From the NCBI GenBank assembly GCA_963724405.1, contig CAVRUQ010000011.1, forward strand, positions 620,001 through 684,000: a stretch of DNA of 64,000 bases, given 5' to 3'. Both the position numbers and the translations under genes were made by a program. This document shows positions 36,973-45,043 of this stretch, in pieces. The first letter of the stretch is position 1, and every line of letters starts with the position of its first letter. A model generated the notes under the pieces. The model searched no databases. It saw only the letters and a program-made list of their open reading frames with translations, and was not told the DNA's origin. The stretch comes from CAVQBJ01 sp963724405. GTDB lineage: Bacteria > Actinomycetota > Thermoleophilia > Solirubrobacterales > Solirubrobacteraceae.

Positions 36973-38544
36973 ATGTCCGATCTCAGGAACGGTCGCGCCG
37001 GTCACGCTGACGTCGTCATTGTGGGCGGCGGCTCAGCGGGCGGCGTCCTCGCCAGCCGCCTCAGCGAAGACCCAACCCGCTCGGTCCTGCTGCTGGAGGC
37101 AGGCACAGCCTACGGCGTCGATGGGTATCCCGACGACCTGCGGGACGCGGCACACGTGCCGGCCAACCCCGAGCACGAGTGGGGCTACACGGCCCGCGGT
37201 GGAGCTGCCTCCCCCGAGCTTGATGCCGCCCGCGCGAAGGTGCTCGGCGGCTGCTCGGCCCACAACGCCACCGTGGCGATGCGCGCACGACCGAGCGATA
37301 TCCGCGACTGGCACCGTCATGGCCTAGACGATTGGACGATCGAGGACGTCGATCAGACGTACCGGGAGATGGAGAACACGCCCGACGGCGATGACGCCTA
37401 CCACGGGCGCACGGGACCGTTCCCGATACGACACCAGAAATACGACGATCTGACCACCTCGCTGCGTGGGTTCATCGACGCGACCGCGGCCGAGGGGTTC
37501 CCTCGAGTCGAGGACTTCAACGGGCCGAATCCGACCGGCGTCGGTGGCTACCCGGTCAACGTGATCGACGGCGTGCGACAGAACACCGCGCTCGTCTATC
37601 TCACCGAGGAGGTTCGCAACCGCCCGAACCTCAAGATCTCAGGCGATGTAGTTGTGGATCGCGTTCTGTTCGACCAGCGCCGCGCGATCGGCGTTGTCGC
37701 GGCAAGCGGCGCTGAGATCCCAGCCGGCGAGGTGATCCTCTCGTCCGGCACCTACGGGAGCCCGGCGATACTGCTGCGGTCCGGCGTCGGCCCGGCGGCT
37801 GATCTTGTGGAACTCGGCATCGACGTCGTGGCCGACCTGCCCGTCGGGCAACACCTCCAAGACCAGCCCTTCTACTACAACGGCTACGCCCTGAAAACAG
37901 ATGCGCTTGACATGCGGCCGGCAGTCGGCGCCCTGCTGTGGACGCGGTCCAGCGCGGCCCGCGACGATCAGCTGGACACGCACATCGCGGTGACGCACCT
38001 ACTGCCTCCGGAATACAGCCCGACCGGCGGAGCGATCTCGCTGAGCGTCGCCGTCGTCAAGCCCGACTCCCGCGGAACCCTCACCCTAGGTAGTCGCGAC
38101 CCGCGCGAGCAGCCTGAGATCGACTGCAACTTCCTGGCCGAGGGCAGGGACGCCCGCCGAATGCTCGACGGAGTGAAGCTGGCCCGCCGGATCGGCCGCA
38201 ATCCGGCGCTCGCTCAGTTCCTCGAGTTCGAGATCTTGCCCGGCGACGATGTCGCGGACGACCAGCTGGCCGACGTGATCGCCTCGAACCTGGCTTCCTA
38301 CGGCCACCCGGTCGCGACCGCGCCGATGGGCGGCCCCGACGATCCGTGGTCGGTCGTGGACTCCCATGGTGCGGTCAAGGGGATCGACGGACTGCGTGTC
38401 ATCGACGCATCGATCATGCCGGTCGTTGTATCAGTGGCGCTGAACCCCACGACGATCATGATCGCCGAGCGGATCGCGAAGACGGTCTACGGAAGTGAGC
38501 CTGGGCCGCTCCACCGCGGGGTTCAAGTGGCTGCGACAGCTTGA
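36973..38544 (+). CDS. GMC-family FAD-dependent oxidoreductase
   Basis: A 523-residue flavoprotein starting MSDLRNGRAGHADVVIVG, with a GAGGAG ribosome site. The FAD-binding Rossmann motif is VVIVGGGSAGGVLASRLSED, followed by LLLEAG. GMC signatures are KVLGGCSAHNATVAMRAR and the second PROSITE-like region GSPAILLRSGVGPAADL. The C-terminal catalytic His is in ASYGHPVATAPMGG and the Asn in VALNPTTIMIAERIA. Such enzymes oxidise alcohols to aldehydes. It heads a unit with a hypothetical protein and an SDR, and follows a copy of the 25-base motif. Confidence 0.93.
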   Translation: MSDLRNGRAGHADVVIVGGGSAGGVLASRLSEDPTRSVLLLEAGTAYGVDGYPDDLRDAAHVPANPEHEWGYTARGGAASPELDAARAKVLGGCSAHNATVAMRARPSDIRDWHRHGLDDWTIEDVDQTYREMENTPDGDDAYHGRTGPFPIRHQKYDDLTTSLRGFIDATAAEGFPRVEDFNGPNPTGVGGYPVNVIDGVRQNTALVYLTEEVRNRPNLKISGDVVVDRVLFDQRRAIGVVAASGAEIPAGEVILSSGTYGSPAILLRSGVGPAADLVELGIDVVADLPVGQHLQDQPFYYNGYALKTDALDMRPAVGALLWTRSSAARDDQLDTHIAVTHLLPPEYSPTGGAISLSVAVVKPDSRGTLTLGSRDPREQPEIDCNFLAEGRDARRMLDGVKLARRIGRNPALAQFLEFEILPGDDVADDQLADVIASNLASYGHPVATAPMGGPDDPWSVVDSHGAVKGIDGLRVIDASIMPVVVSVALNPTTIMIAERIAKTVYGSEPGPLHRGVQVAATA

Positions 38545-38972
38545 GCGCCCGACTGAGTCCCGTGCGTTCGTCAGACACCGAGGAGATCGCGATCGTCGGC
38601 ATCCAGGCGCGCGAAGCACGCGAGCTGGCCCTCGCCGCGAAGGCGGTCGGCCTTGCGGTCCGCCCGCTCGCGTTCGGGAGCCCTCTGGCTGAGGCGGCAC
38701 TTGCGGCGCATGCGCCGGGGAGCGTACGGCGGCCGGCGACGATCGTCGCCGGCCGCTACAGCCTGCAACGGCCTGCGTTCGGCGCCGTGCTCGAATGCAT
38801 CGAGGTGGTGCGCGGAGCCCGCCAGACGCGTCCCGCCGCGTGCGTCGTGCTGGCCGCCACCGCAGACCGCGACGGCCAGGCGCGATGGCGCGCTGCGGGT
38901 CCCTCTCGAGACGACCCTCTAGTCGCGCATACCCATTTCCTTCCGATCGGAGATCATCATGAAGCTAAATAA
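38541..38972 (+). CDS. hypothetical protein overlapping its neighbours
   Basis: A 143-codon frame starting at TTG 38541 (overlapping the GMC stop as TTGA) or GTG 38562. It contains EEIAIVGIQAREARELALAA, which looks like one beta-alpha-beta unit, then ATIVAGRYSLQRPAFGAVLE and CVVLAATADRDG. Its end overlaps the next SDR start by 14 bases. The tight overlaps support translation, but I do not recognise a family, and a Rossmann-like or acyl-carrier role would be a guess. Confidence 0.45.
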   Translation: MSARLSPVRSSDTEEIAIVGIQAREARELALAAKAVGLAVRPLAFGSPLAEAALAAHAPGSVRRPATIVAGRYSLQRPAFGAVLECIEVVRGARQTRPAACVVLAATADRDGQARWRAAGPSRDDPLVAHTHFLPIGDHHEAK

Positions 38973-39699
38973 CAGCGTCGCGCTGGTTACCGGCTCGACC
39001 AGTGGGATCGGCGCTGCGACGGCGCGGGCGCTGGCTGGAGAGGGAGCACACGTGATCGTCGCCGGCCGCGCCCAAGGGCGCGGGGAGTCGGTCGTGGAGT
39101 CGATTCGCTCGCAGGGCGGGGTGGCGGACTTCATCGCCGCGGCCCTGAGGGACGAAAGCTCGGCGCGAATGCTGGCGGCGGCCGCGCTGGAGATCGCCGG
39201 CCGGGTCGACATCCTCGTCAACGACGCGGGGATCGGCGTGTTCGGCCCGACGGCCTCAACGACAGAAGAGGAGTTCGATGACACGTACTTCGTGAACGTC
39301 AAGATCCCGTTCTTCCTCGTAGCCGCTCTCGCGCCGGCGATGGCCGAACGGGGCGAGGGTGTGATCGTGAACATCTCGACGATGGCCGCCGGATTCGGAC
39401 AGGTCGGCGCGGCGCTCTACGGCTCGAGCAAAGCTGCGCTCAGTCTCCTGACCAAGGCCTGGGCCGCTGAATTCGGTCCCAGCGGGATCCGGGTCAACGC
39501 CGTATCCCCGGGCCCCACGCGAACCGAGGGCACAGAGTTCATGCGCGACGCGCTCGACCAGCAGGCTGCCGGTGCGCCAGCCGGTCGGGTGGCTTCCCCG
39601 CAGGAGATCGCTAACACGGTCCTTTTCCTGGCGTCGGACGCCGCCAGCTTCGTCCAAGGCGCTGTGCTCCCGGTCGACGGTGGCCGCTCCGCCGTGTGA
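38959..39699 (+). CDS. short-chain dehydrogenase/reductase
   Basis: A 246-residue classical SDR from ATG 38959 with GGAG upstream. The cofactor motif is TGSTSGIGAATARALAGEG (TGxxxGIG); NDAGIGVFG replaces NNAG. Catalytic Ser is in VNISTMAAGF and YGSSKAALSLL carries the Tyr and Lys. The end PVDGGRSAV is typical. It would oxidise or reduce a hydroxyl or keto group with NAD(P). In context it may act after the GMC oxidase on the same substrate. Confidence 0.93.
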   Translation: MKLNNSVALVTGSTSGIGAATARALAGEGAHVIVAGRAQGRGESVVESIRSQGGVADFIAAALRDESSARMLAAAALEIAGRVDILVNDAGIGVFGPTASTTEEEFDDTYFVNVKIPFFLVAALAPAMAERGEGVIVNISTMAAGFGQVGAALYGSSKAALSLLTKAWAAEFGPSGIRVNAVSPGPTRTEGTEFMRDALDQQAAGAPAGRVASPQEIANTVLFLASDAASFVQGAVLPVDGGRSAV

Positions 39700-39746
39700 A
39701 CTCCAGGCCGGGACGAGGGGGACCACGATCGGGGCGTAGATCACCC

Positions 39747-39771
39747 GGATCAGGCGACGACGGCTCACCTG
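39747..39771 (+). promoter_or_regulatory. 25-base conserved upstream motif, copy 3
   Basis: GGATCAGGCGA, seven bases, CTCACCTG; it ends 50 bases before the SnoaL-like gene at 39822. The following GTTGGGAG also recurs after copy 5 (GCTGGGAG). Confidence 0.7.
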
Positions 39772-39821
39772 ATCCGTTGGGAGGTTGTGGAGGTGAACAC
39801 GACCGCAAGCGAGGGAACAAG

Positions 39822-40274
39822 ATGACAAACGAAGAGTTCGTCCGCCACGCATACGACCTCGCGGAGATCAAGGACATCCAGGGGTGGATCGACTGCTTCA
39901 CGCCCGACGGCGTCTTCGTCGACAACTCCGTTGGGGTGACCTACACCGGTCCGGCGGAAGTCGCCAAGCCAGTCGAATACTACGGTGCGGCCTTCTCAGA
40001 CATGCACCGTGAGCTCTACGACATCTACGTCAGCGGTGACGTGGTCATCGTGCAGCTCGCGCTGCAGGGTACACACGACGGGGCGCTAAATCTCCCCTTC
40101 GGCATGCTGCCTGCGACCGGCAAGCGCATGGACGCGCCCTGCTGTGACATGTTCAAGCTCGCCGACGGCAAGCTCCAGCGGTTCGATTGCTACCCGGAGG
40201 GCAGCGTCATCTTGAGTCAGTTGGGTGTGCTGGGGAACCTCGACGCGGTTCTGCAGCCGCACGTCACCGTCTAG
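39822..40274 (+). CDS. SnoaL/NTF2-like protein 1
   Basis: A 150-residue protein starting MTNEEFVRHAYDLAEIKDI. It has the NTF2-like pattern: an N-terminal helix, GWIDCFTPDGVFVDNSVG, a cone of strands (RELYDIYVSGDVVIVQLALQ, then GTHDGALNLPFG), and a C-terminal FKLADGKLQRFDCYPEG. These small folds act as isomerases, dehydratases or carriers of polyketide-like intermediates. ATG 39822 is chosen by family start and the motif position. It is 45 bases upstream of the isochorismatase-like gene, likely in one unit. Confidence 0.8.
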   Translation: MTNEEFVRHAYDLAEIKDIQGWIDCFTPDGVFVDNSVGVTYTGPAEVAKPVEYYGAAFSDMHRELYDIYVSGDVVIVQLALQGTHDGALNLPFGMLPATGKRMDAPCCDMFKLADGKLQRFDCYPEGSVILSQLGVLGNLDAVLQPHVTV

Positions 40275-40319
40275 CTGCTGAGCAGCTCATCGCCTCAAAC
40301 ACAAAGGAAGCTCTACCTG

Positions 40320-40934
40320 ATGACTAGTCAGCCGATCCGCGACCCGCTCGCGGACCATCTCATCACCCCGCAGAACTCAGCGCTCGCGCTGATCGACTAC
40401 CAGCCCTCGCAGTTCGCAACGGTCCGCTCGATGGACGAGGCGCTGCTGGGCAAGAACATCGTCTCGACCGTGAGGACGGTCAAGGCGTTCGGAGTGCCGA
40501 TCGTCCACTCGACCGTCAACGTCGCGTCCGGCCAGCAGCAGCCGACCGTTCCCGAGCTGGCCGTGCTGCTCGAGGACAGCCCTCCGCTCGACCGCACGAC
40601 AGTGAACTCCTGGGAGGACACCGAGTTCGTCCAGGCCGTCCACGCCACCGGACGCCGGAAGCTCATCCTTTGCGCGCTATGGACCGAGGTCTGCATGGCG
40701 TTCACCGCACTCGACGCGCTGCGCGAGGGCTACGAGGTCTACCCCGTCGTGGACGCGATCGGCGGCACCTCGCCGGAGGCGCACCGCGCCGGGCTCGAGC
40801 GCTGCGTCCAAGCGGGAGCACAGCCGATCAGCTGGGTATCGCTCGCCTGCGAGCTACAGCGCGACTGGGCACGCGTCGAGACCGTACCGGCGATCGTCGA
40901 GATCGTTCTGACCGACCGCCTGCTCCAAGAATGA
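40320..40934 (+). CDS. isochorismatase-like cysteine hydrolase
   Basis: A 204-residue protein. The catalytic Asp is in ALALIDYQPSQF (about residue 24), the Lys would lie in the GRRKLILCALWTEVCM strand region, and the nucleophilic Cys is in WTEVCMAF (about residue 126). The fold fits YcaC-like hydrolases that act on amides or isochorismate-type ethers. Its last four bases overlap the amidohydrolase start as ATGA, so the two are translationally coupled. Confidence 0.88.
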   Translation: MTSQPIRDPLADHLITPQNSALALIDYQPSQFATVRSMDEALLGKNIVSTVRTVKAFGVPIVHSTVNVASGQQQPTVPELAVLLEDSPPLDRTTVNSWEDTEFVQAVHATGRRKLILCALWTEVCMAFTALDALREGYEVYPVVDAIGGTSPEAHRAGLERCVQAGAQPISWVSLACELQRDWARVETVPAIVEIVLTDRLLQE

Positions 40935-41893
40935 GCCTCACCGTCGACCTCCATCACCACGTCGTCCCCGAGTTCTATTGGGACGCGACAAACGAGGACG
41001 GCAACGTCGCGGGCGGCATCAATCCCCCGCGCTGGAGTCTGGATGGGGCGATCGCCTACCTCGACGAAGCAAGAATCGACGTAGCAATCGCGTCGATCAG
41101 CACGCCGGGCGTGCACCTTGGTGACGACGCGGCAGCTCGGATCCTCGCGCGTCGGGTCAGCGAATACCTCGCGGACATCAGGCGAGACCGTCCGGACCGG
41201 TTCGGAGCCTTCGCGCCCCTGCCGCTGCCCGACGTCGAGGGGTCGCTCGACCAAATCGAATACGGGCTCGACGTGCTGAAGCTCGACGGCGTCTCAATCA
41301 TGACCAACGCGGACGGCAGCTACCTGGGAGACGGCCGCTTCGATCCAATCTTCGCGGAGCTACAGCGGCGCGCGGCGGTCGTGTTCGTGCACCCCACGGC
41401 GTCGCCTGACGCGATCGCGCACACCCTCGGCCTCCCGGACACGCTCCTCGACTACCCGGTCGACACGTCTCGCGCGATCGCGAGGCTGCACTACAGCAAC
41501 ACGCTCGCTCGAACGCCGGACGTCAAATACGTGTTCGTGCACGCGGGCGGCACGATCCCGTACCTCGCCCCGCGCTTTGCGATCGTCGATGAGATGGACG
41601 TGATCCCCGGGGCACAGGAGCGGGGGGCGTTCGCCGATGCCCTCCCTCGCCTCTTCTGGGACACCGCTTCGGCCTTCAGCGACCCCGTGCTCCACATGCT
41701 GCGATCCATCACAGGGCTCGGAAACGTCGTGTTCGGAACCGACTATCCGTACCCCCGCGACGCAATCTCGATCGGTGGCCTGCATCAGCTTCAGAACACC
41801 GCTGAGCTTGACGCCGGCGAGCGCCGCGGCCTTCTGGGCGAGTCGGCCGCTCGGCTGATTCCGCGCCTTGCGAGTGTCGAGAACGTGCCCTGA
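40931..41893 (+). CDS. amidohydrolase-2 family protein (ACMSD / decarboxylase-like)
   Basis: A 320-residue TIM-barrel protein from ATG 40931. Metal-binding motifs are DLHHHVVPEFYWD (HxH near residue 9), FVHPTASPDA, FVHAGGTIPYLAPRF and the closing GTDYPYPRD. This matches the ACMSD-like group, which contains aromatic decarboxylases and hydrolases such as 6-methylsalicylate decarboxylase. An aromatic or lactone substrate is suggested but not shown. It is followed by the small CDGSH-like gene 26 bases later. Confidence 0.88.
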   Translation: MSLTVDLHHHVVPEFYWDATNEDGNVAGGINPPRWSLDGAIAYLDEARIDVAIASISTPGVHLGDDAAARILARRVSEYLADIRRDRPDRFGAFAPLPLPDVEGSLDQIEYGLDVLKLDGVSIMTNADGSYLGDGRFDPIFAELQRRAAVVFVHPTASPDAIAHTLGLPDTLLDYPVDTSRAIARLHYSNTLARTPDVKYVFVHAGGTIPYLAPRFAIVDEMDVIPGAQERGAFADALPRLFWDTASAFSDPVLHMLRSITGLGNVVFGTDYPYPRDAISIGGLHQLQNTAELDAGERRGLLGESAARLIPRLASVENVP

Positions 41894-41918
41894 ACTACAA
41901 GGAAGGGTCACCAAAAGC

Positions 41919-42116
41919 ATGTCCGAGGTCACCATCACGGTCGGCGAGGACGGCCCGCACTTCCTCGCAGGGGACATCAGGCTTATCGAGGACGACGGTC
42001 GCGAACTCGAGCTTCCCTACGACGTCCAGCTTCACGGACGCGGGCACTCTGAGAACCAGCCGTTCTGCGACCTCACTCATGCGGCGATCGATTTCGACGA
42101 AACGCTCGCCAACTGA
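41919..42116 (+). CDS. CDGSH-like small protein with lost cluster cysteines
   Basis: A 65-residue protein from ATG 41919 with GGAAGGG upstream. Its end, QLHGRGHSENQPFCDLTH, aligns with the CDGSH iron-sulfur motif (LCRCGHSANKPFCDGTH), but both first cysteines are replaced (His and Arg) and the Asp-Gly becomes Asp-Leu. Only one Cys and the final His remain of the 3Cys-1His set, so a normal 2Fe-2S cluster cannot form. The rest, MSEVTITVGEDGPHFLAGDI, is like the usual domain lead-in. It may be a ligand-binding relic or bind another metal. Confidence 0.7.
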   Translation: MSEVTITVGEDGPHFLAGDIRLIEDDGRELELPYDVQLHGRGHSENQPFCDLTHAAIDFDETLAN

Positions 42117-42125
42117 TCACGAGTT

Positions 42126-42578
42126 ATGTCAATGACCCCTCAAAAGACTGCCGATCGCGTTGCGATCCGTGAACTGATCGACTCTTACGCACACTGTGCC
42201 GACCGGCGCGACGCCGACGGCCAGATGGCGCTATTCACGGCCGAGACACACTTCGTCGTATACATGGATGCTCGCTCGAGCGAGCCCAGCATGGAACTGC
42301 ACAGCCGGGCGGAGCTCACAACGGTCATCGATGATCTGAATCGGTACGTGGCGACGACGCATTTCAACGGACAGAGCACAGTCAGGATCTCCGGCGCCGC
42401 GGCTACCGCCGAGACCTATTGCCTGGCACACCACGTGTCGGTCGAGGGCGACGAACGCACGATCATGATCGCCGCGATCCGCTACGACGACACATTCGCA
42501 AAGTCGGACGGAACCTGGCGGTTCTCCGAGCGTCGACTATACGTCGACTGGACCGACACTCGCCCGATCTCGTCCTAG
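42126..42578 (+). CDS. SnoaL/NTF2-like protein 2
   Basis: A 150-residue protein from ATG 42126 (or 42132). It shows the SnoaL_4-like pattern: RVAIRELIDSYAHCADRRDADGQMALF, TTHFNGQSTVRISGAAATAE, TYCLAHHVSVEGDERTIMIA and WRFSERRLYVDWTDTRP. Asp and His residues in the first helix and TTHF resemble scytalone-dehydratase-like members. It ends a unit ten bases after the CDGSH-like gene. Confidence 0.85.
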   Translation: MSMTPQKTADRVAIRELIDSYAHCADRRDADGQMALFTAETHFVVYMDARSSEPSMELHSRAELTTVIDDLNRYVATTHFNGQSTVRISGAAATAETYCLAHHVSVEGDERTIMIAAIRYDDTFAKSDGTWRFSERRLYVDWTDTRPISS

Positions 42579-42725
42579 CGATGAACAAGACGCAACGCGA
42601 CGGCGCGCGTTGGGCGGATCGGGGCGATCGTATCGCGATCGCGACGGTGGTCGGCGCCCTGCGTTCGGCTCGACGCCGACTCGGCACCAAGACAGCAATC
42701 AACGACCGCGCTGCCGAAATCGCCT

Positions 42726-42750
42726 GGATCGGGCGATGAGCGCTCACCTA
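42726..42750 (+). promoter_or_regulatory. 25-base conserved upstream motif, copy 4
   Basis: GGATCGGGCGA, seven bases, CTCACCTA. It lies 55 bases before the short frame at 42806, which would be the first translated codon of this unit. Confidence 0.65.
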
Positions 42751-42805
42751 ACGCGCTGCCAGTCTTGCGAGGACCCAACGGCAACTGAAAAAAAGGTGTG
42801 TATCG

Positions 42806-42874
42806 ATGCCATACGAAGAGTTCGGCCACGAGGCCCACGAGACCGCAGAACTCAAGGAAAGCGAGGGAGCATGA
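42806..42874 (+). pseudogene. 22-codon frame resembling a SnoaL-gene N-terminus; leader-like
   Basis: ATG 42806 follows a purine-rich AAAAAAAGG tract. Its 22 residues, MPYEEFGHEAHETAELKESE then GA, resemble the start of the SnoaL-like gene at 39822 (MTNEEFVRHAYDLAEIKD). Its stop overlaps the next ATG as ATGA. It is either a remnant left by deletion between duplicated SnoaL genes, now joined to the following one, or a coupling leader peptide. Confidence 0.5.
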
Positions 42875-43359
42875 CCACCATCAGCTCACATCCCACCACA
42901 ACCGCGACCGAAGACCGCCTCGCGATCCTCGAGCTAATCGGACGCCTCGCCCTGCTGCTCGACGCGCGCGACTGGAACGCGCTCGAGCAGGTGTTCACCG
43001 ACACGGTCTACAGCGATCGCACCTCACTCTATGGGGGCGAGCCAATGACCCTCGGTGCCGCCGAGTTCGTCGGCGGATGGCGCGAAGTGCTGGGCAACCT
43101 CGACGCAGTCCACCACCTGATCAGCTGTCACGTGATCAGCCTCGACGGCGATCAGGCAACCTGCGCGGCCAACATGCAGGGCACACACGTGTACGCCAAC
43201 GCCTCTGGCGGCCCCATGTGGACGGTCGGCGGACGCCACGACTACCAGCTCAAACGCACTCCCGACGGCTGGCGCATCTCCGGACTGACGTTCACCATCC
43301 AATGGGCGACTGGCAACGAGCACATTGCGGGCCTCGCGATGGCCGCGGGACGATCGTGA
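42871..43359 (+). CDS. SnoaL/NTF2-like protein 3
   Basis: A 162-residue protein from ATG 42871 with GAGGGAG upstream. It reads TEDRLAILELIGRLALLLDA, RDWNALEQVFTDTVYSDRTS, then NLDAVHHLISCHVISLDGDQ and MWTVGGRHDYQLKRTPDGWR, a standard SnoaL_4 pattern with the helix-1 Asp and the HH motif. It is the third such protein in the island and differs clearly from the other two, so they may form hetero-oligomers or act on successive intermediates. Confidence 0.88.
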   Translation: MTTISSHPTTTATEDRLAILELIGRLALLLDARDWNALEQVFTDTVYSDRTSLYGGEPMTLGAAEFVGGWREVLGNLDAVHHLISCHVISLDGDQATCAANMQGTHVYANASGGPMWTVGGRHDYQLKRTPDGWRISGLTFTIQWATGNEHIAGLAMAAGRS

Positions 43360-43560
43360 CGGCGCTCACGGGCTGGATCGTCAAGCGCTACCGGCTTACG
43401 AGCGGCTGATCGAGCCAAACGCCGTGCCCGCCATGACCGATGGAAGCGGCTCGTACAGCAAAGGAGTTGGGCTTGTCTGCCGGCATGATCGAGGCCCCCA
43501 ACTTACCGCGAGCGTACATCGCCGCGACCCGTCTCCCATACCGCTTCCCGCAGATCGCTG

Positions 43561-43585
43561 GGATCCGGCGAGGACCGCTCACCTG
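43561..43585 (+). promoter_or_regulatory. 25-base conserved upstream motif, copy 5
   Basis: GGATCCGGCGA, seven bases, CTCACCTG. It ends 62 bases before the reductase start at 43648. The motif's inner dyad is clearest here: GGCGAG, five bases, CTCACC. Confidence 0.7.
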
Positions 43586-43647
43586 GTTCGCTGGGAGATC
43601 GGTCGCTACGAGCAGTGACCGGAGGCCGACCGTTGAAAGGAGCCACA

Positions 43648-44307
43648 TTGACAACCGCAATCATCGGTGTCGGCAGCATCGGGGGCGCGCTGGCCCGGCA
43701 CTTCGTGGCGGGCGGCGAGCCCCTCGTCCTGGCTGCGAAGGACGAGTCGCGAGCGCAAGCGCTCTCGCAAGAGCTGGGATCGCTCGCACACGCGGCCTCG
43801 GTCGAAGACGCGATCGCGGGCGCCGACGCCGTCGTGTTCGCGCTCTGGCTCGACACGATCAAAGAGCTAATCTCGCAGCACGCCCCACTGCTGGAGAACA
43901 AGGTCGTCGTCGACCCCTCGAATCCGCTCGGGTTCAATCCCGAGACAGGACGGATTTGGCGCACGTTGCCCGACGACCAGTCGGCCGGGTCGATCGTCCT
44001 GGCCCTGCTTCCTGCGAGAGCACACTACGTCAAGGCATTCGGCACGCTCGGCGGGCCGGTGCTCGCGAGCGGCGCCAACCGGGAGTCGCGAGGCGTGCTG
44101 TTCTACACCACCGACGACGACGTCGCCGCGACGGCGATCGAACGGCTGATCCGAGCCTCCGGGTTTGACCCGTTGAAGGCGGGCGGCGTCGCCGACGCCT
44201 TACGGATCGAAGGCCCCGGCGGCGATCTAGCTCAGTTCGGCTTGAACGGCGAGCTCCTCGATCTCGACCAGGCGCGCGCCGCCGTGTCGTCGGGCGTGCC
44301 GACATGA
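43648..44307 (+). CDS. NADPH-dependent F420 reductase-like protein
   Basis: A 219-residue protein. TTG 43648, six bases after GAAAGGAG, is preferred over GTG 43615. The Rossmann start is TTAIIGVGSIGGALARHFVAGG, with VVFALWLDTIKELI, VVDPSNPLGF and a C-terminal region ending GFDPLKAGGVADALRIE. This is the Fno/ProC-like group that moves hydride between NADPH and F420 or ferric substrates. Thermoleophilia and related actinobacteria use F420, which fits. It lies upstream of the YceI gene. Confidence 0.82.
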   Translation: MTTAIIGVGSIGGALARHFVAGGEPLVLAAKDESRAQALSQELGSLAHAASVEDAIAGADAVVFALWLDTIKELISQHAPLLENKVVVDPSNPLGFNPETGRIWRTLPDDQSAGSIVLALLPARAHYVKAFGTLGGPVLASGANRESRGVLFYTTDDDVAATAIERLIRASGFDPLKAGGVADALRIEGPGGDLAQFGLNGELLDLDQARAAVSSGVPT

Positions 44308-44392
44308 CGGCGACCGACACGTAGGTGACAGACAACCTCCGAGAGGTCGACGATCAACCCTGGAGCCAAACCTCACCCCGAAGGAGGCAGCA

Positions 44393-44923
44393 ATGAACAG
44401 CATTCCGGCCAACGCGGCTGATAGTCCCGAGATCCAACATACTCGCTGGCGGATCGATCCCAAGCGCTCGAGCGTCGAGTTCCACGTCCGCAACCTCTAC
44501 GGCCTGCAGACGGTCAAGGGCCGCTTCGAGCGCTATGAGGGCACGCTCGACCTCGCCGCGCAGTCGTCGATCGAGCTGACGATCCAGGCAGATAGCCTGA
44601 ACACGAACAACGCCCGGCGCGACGAGCATCTCCGGTCCGCCGACTTCTTCGATACCGCCAACTATCCGCAGATCCGGTTCGTATCTCAGCTCGTCACGCT
44701 GGACGGTGAGCGCTTGGGCGTACAGGGCGAACTCCACGCGGCCGGCAAGAGCATCCCGGTCGAGCTCGAGGGGGTCATGCGACCTGACGGAGACGAGCTC
44801 GAAGTCGACGCGAGGACCTTCGCGGATCACCGCAGACTTGGCATGACCTGGAATCGGCTGGGGATGCTTCGCACCCCGAGCAAGCTGATCGTTCGGGCGC
44901 GACTGGTCCGAGACGCCGAGTAG
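44393..44923 (+). CDS. YceI family lipid-binding-like protein
   Basis: A 176-residue protein with an AAGGAGG ribosome site. YceI hallmarks: HTRWRIDPKRSSVEFHVRNL, TVKGRFERYEGTLDL, NNARRDEHLRSADFFDTANY, and TFADHRRLGMTWNRLGMLRT. YceI folds are beta-barrels that hold isoprenoid or other long lipids. There is no signal peptide, so this one is cytoplasmic. In the island it may carry a hydrophobic substrate or product. Confidence 0.9.
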   Translation: MNSIPANAADSPEIQHTRWRIDPKRSSVEFHVRNLYGLQTVKGRFERYEGTLDLAAQSSIELTIQADSLNTNNARRDEHLRSADFFDTANYPQIRFVSQLVTLDGERLGVQGELHAAGKSIPVELEGVMRPDGDELEVDARTFADHRRLGMTWNRLGMLRTPSKLIVRARLVRDAE

Positions 44924-45043
44924 CTGCGGCGCGGACGATGGAGGACTTGCCATCCGCTCACGTGACGACCGCTGGACAGATCCTCGGCACACACGCCGAG
45001 CAACGGGCGCTCTTGCACCGGGCATCATTTCGGCGACTGAGTG

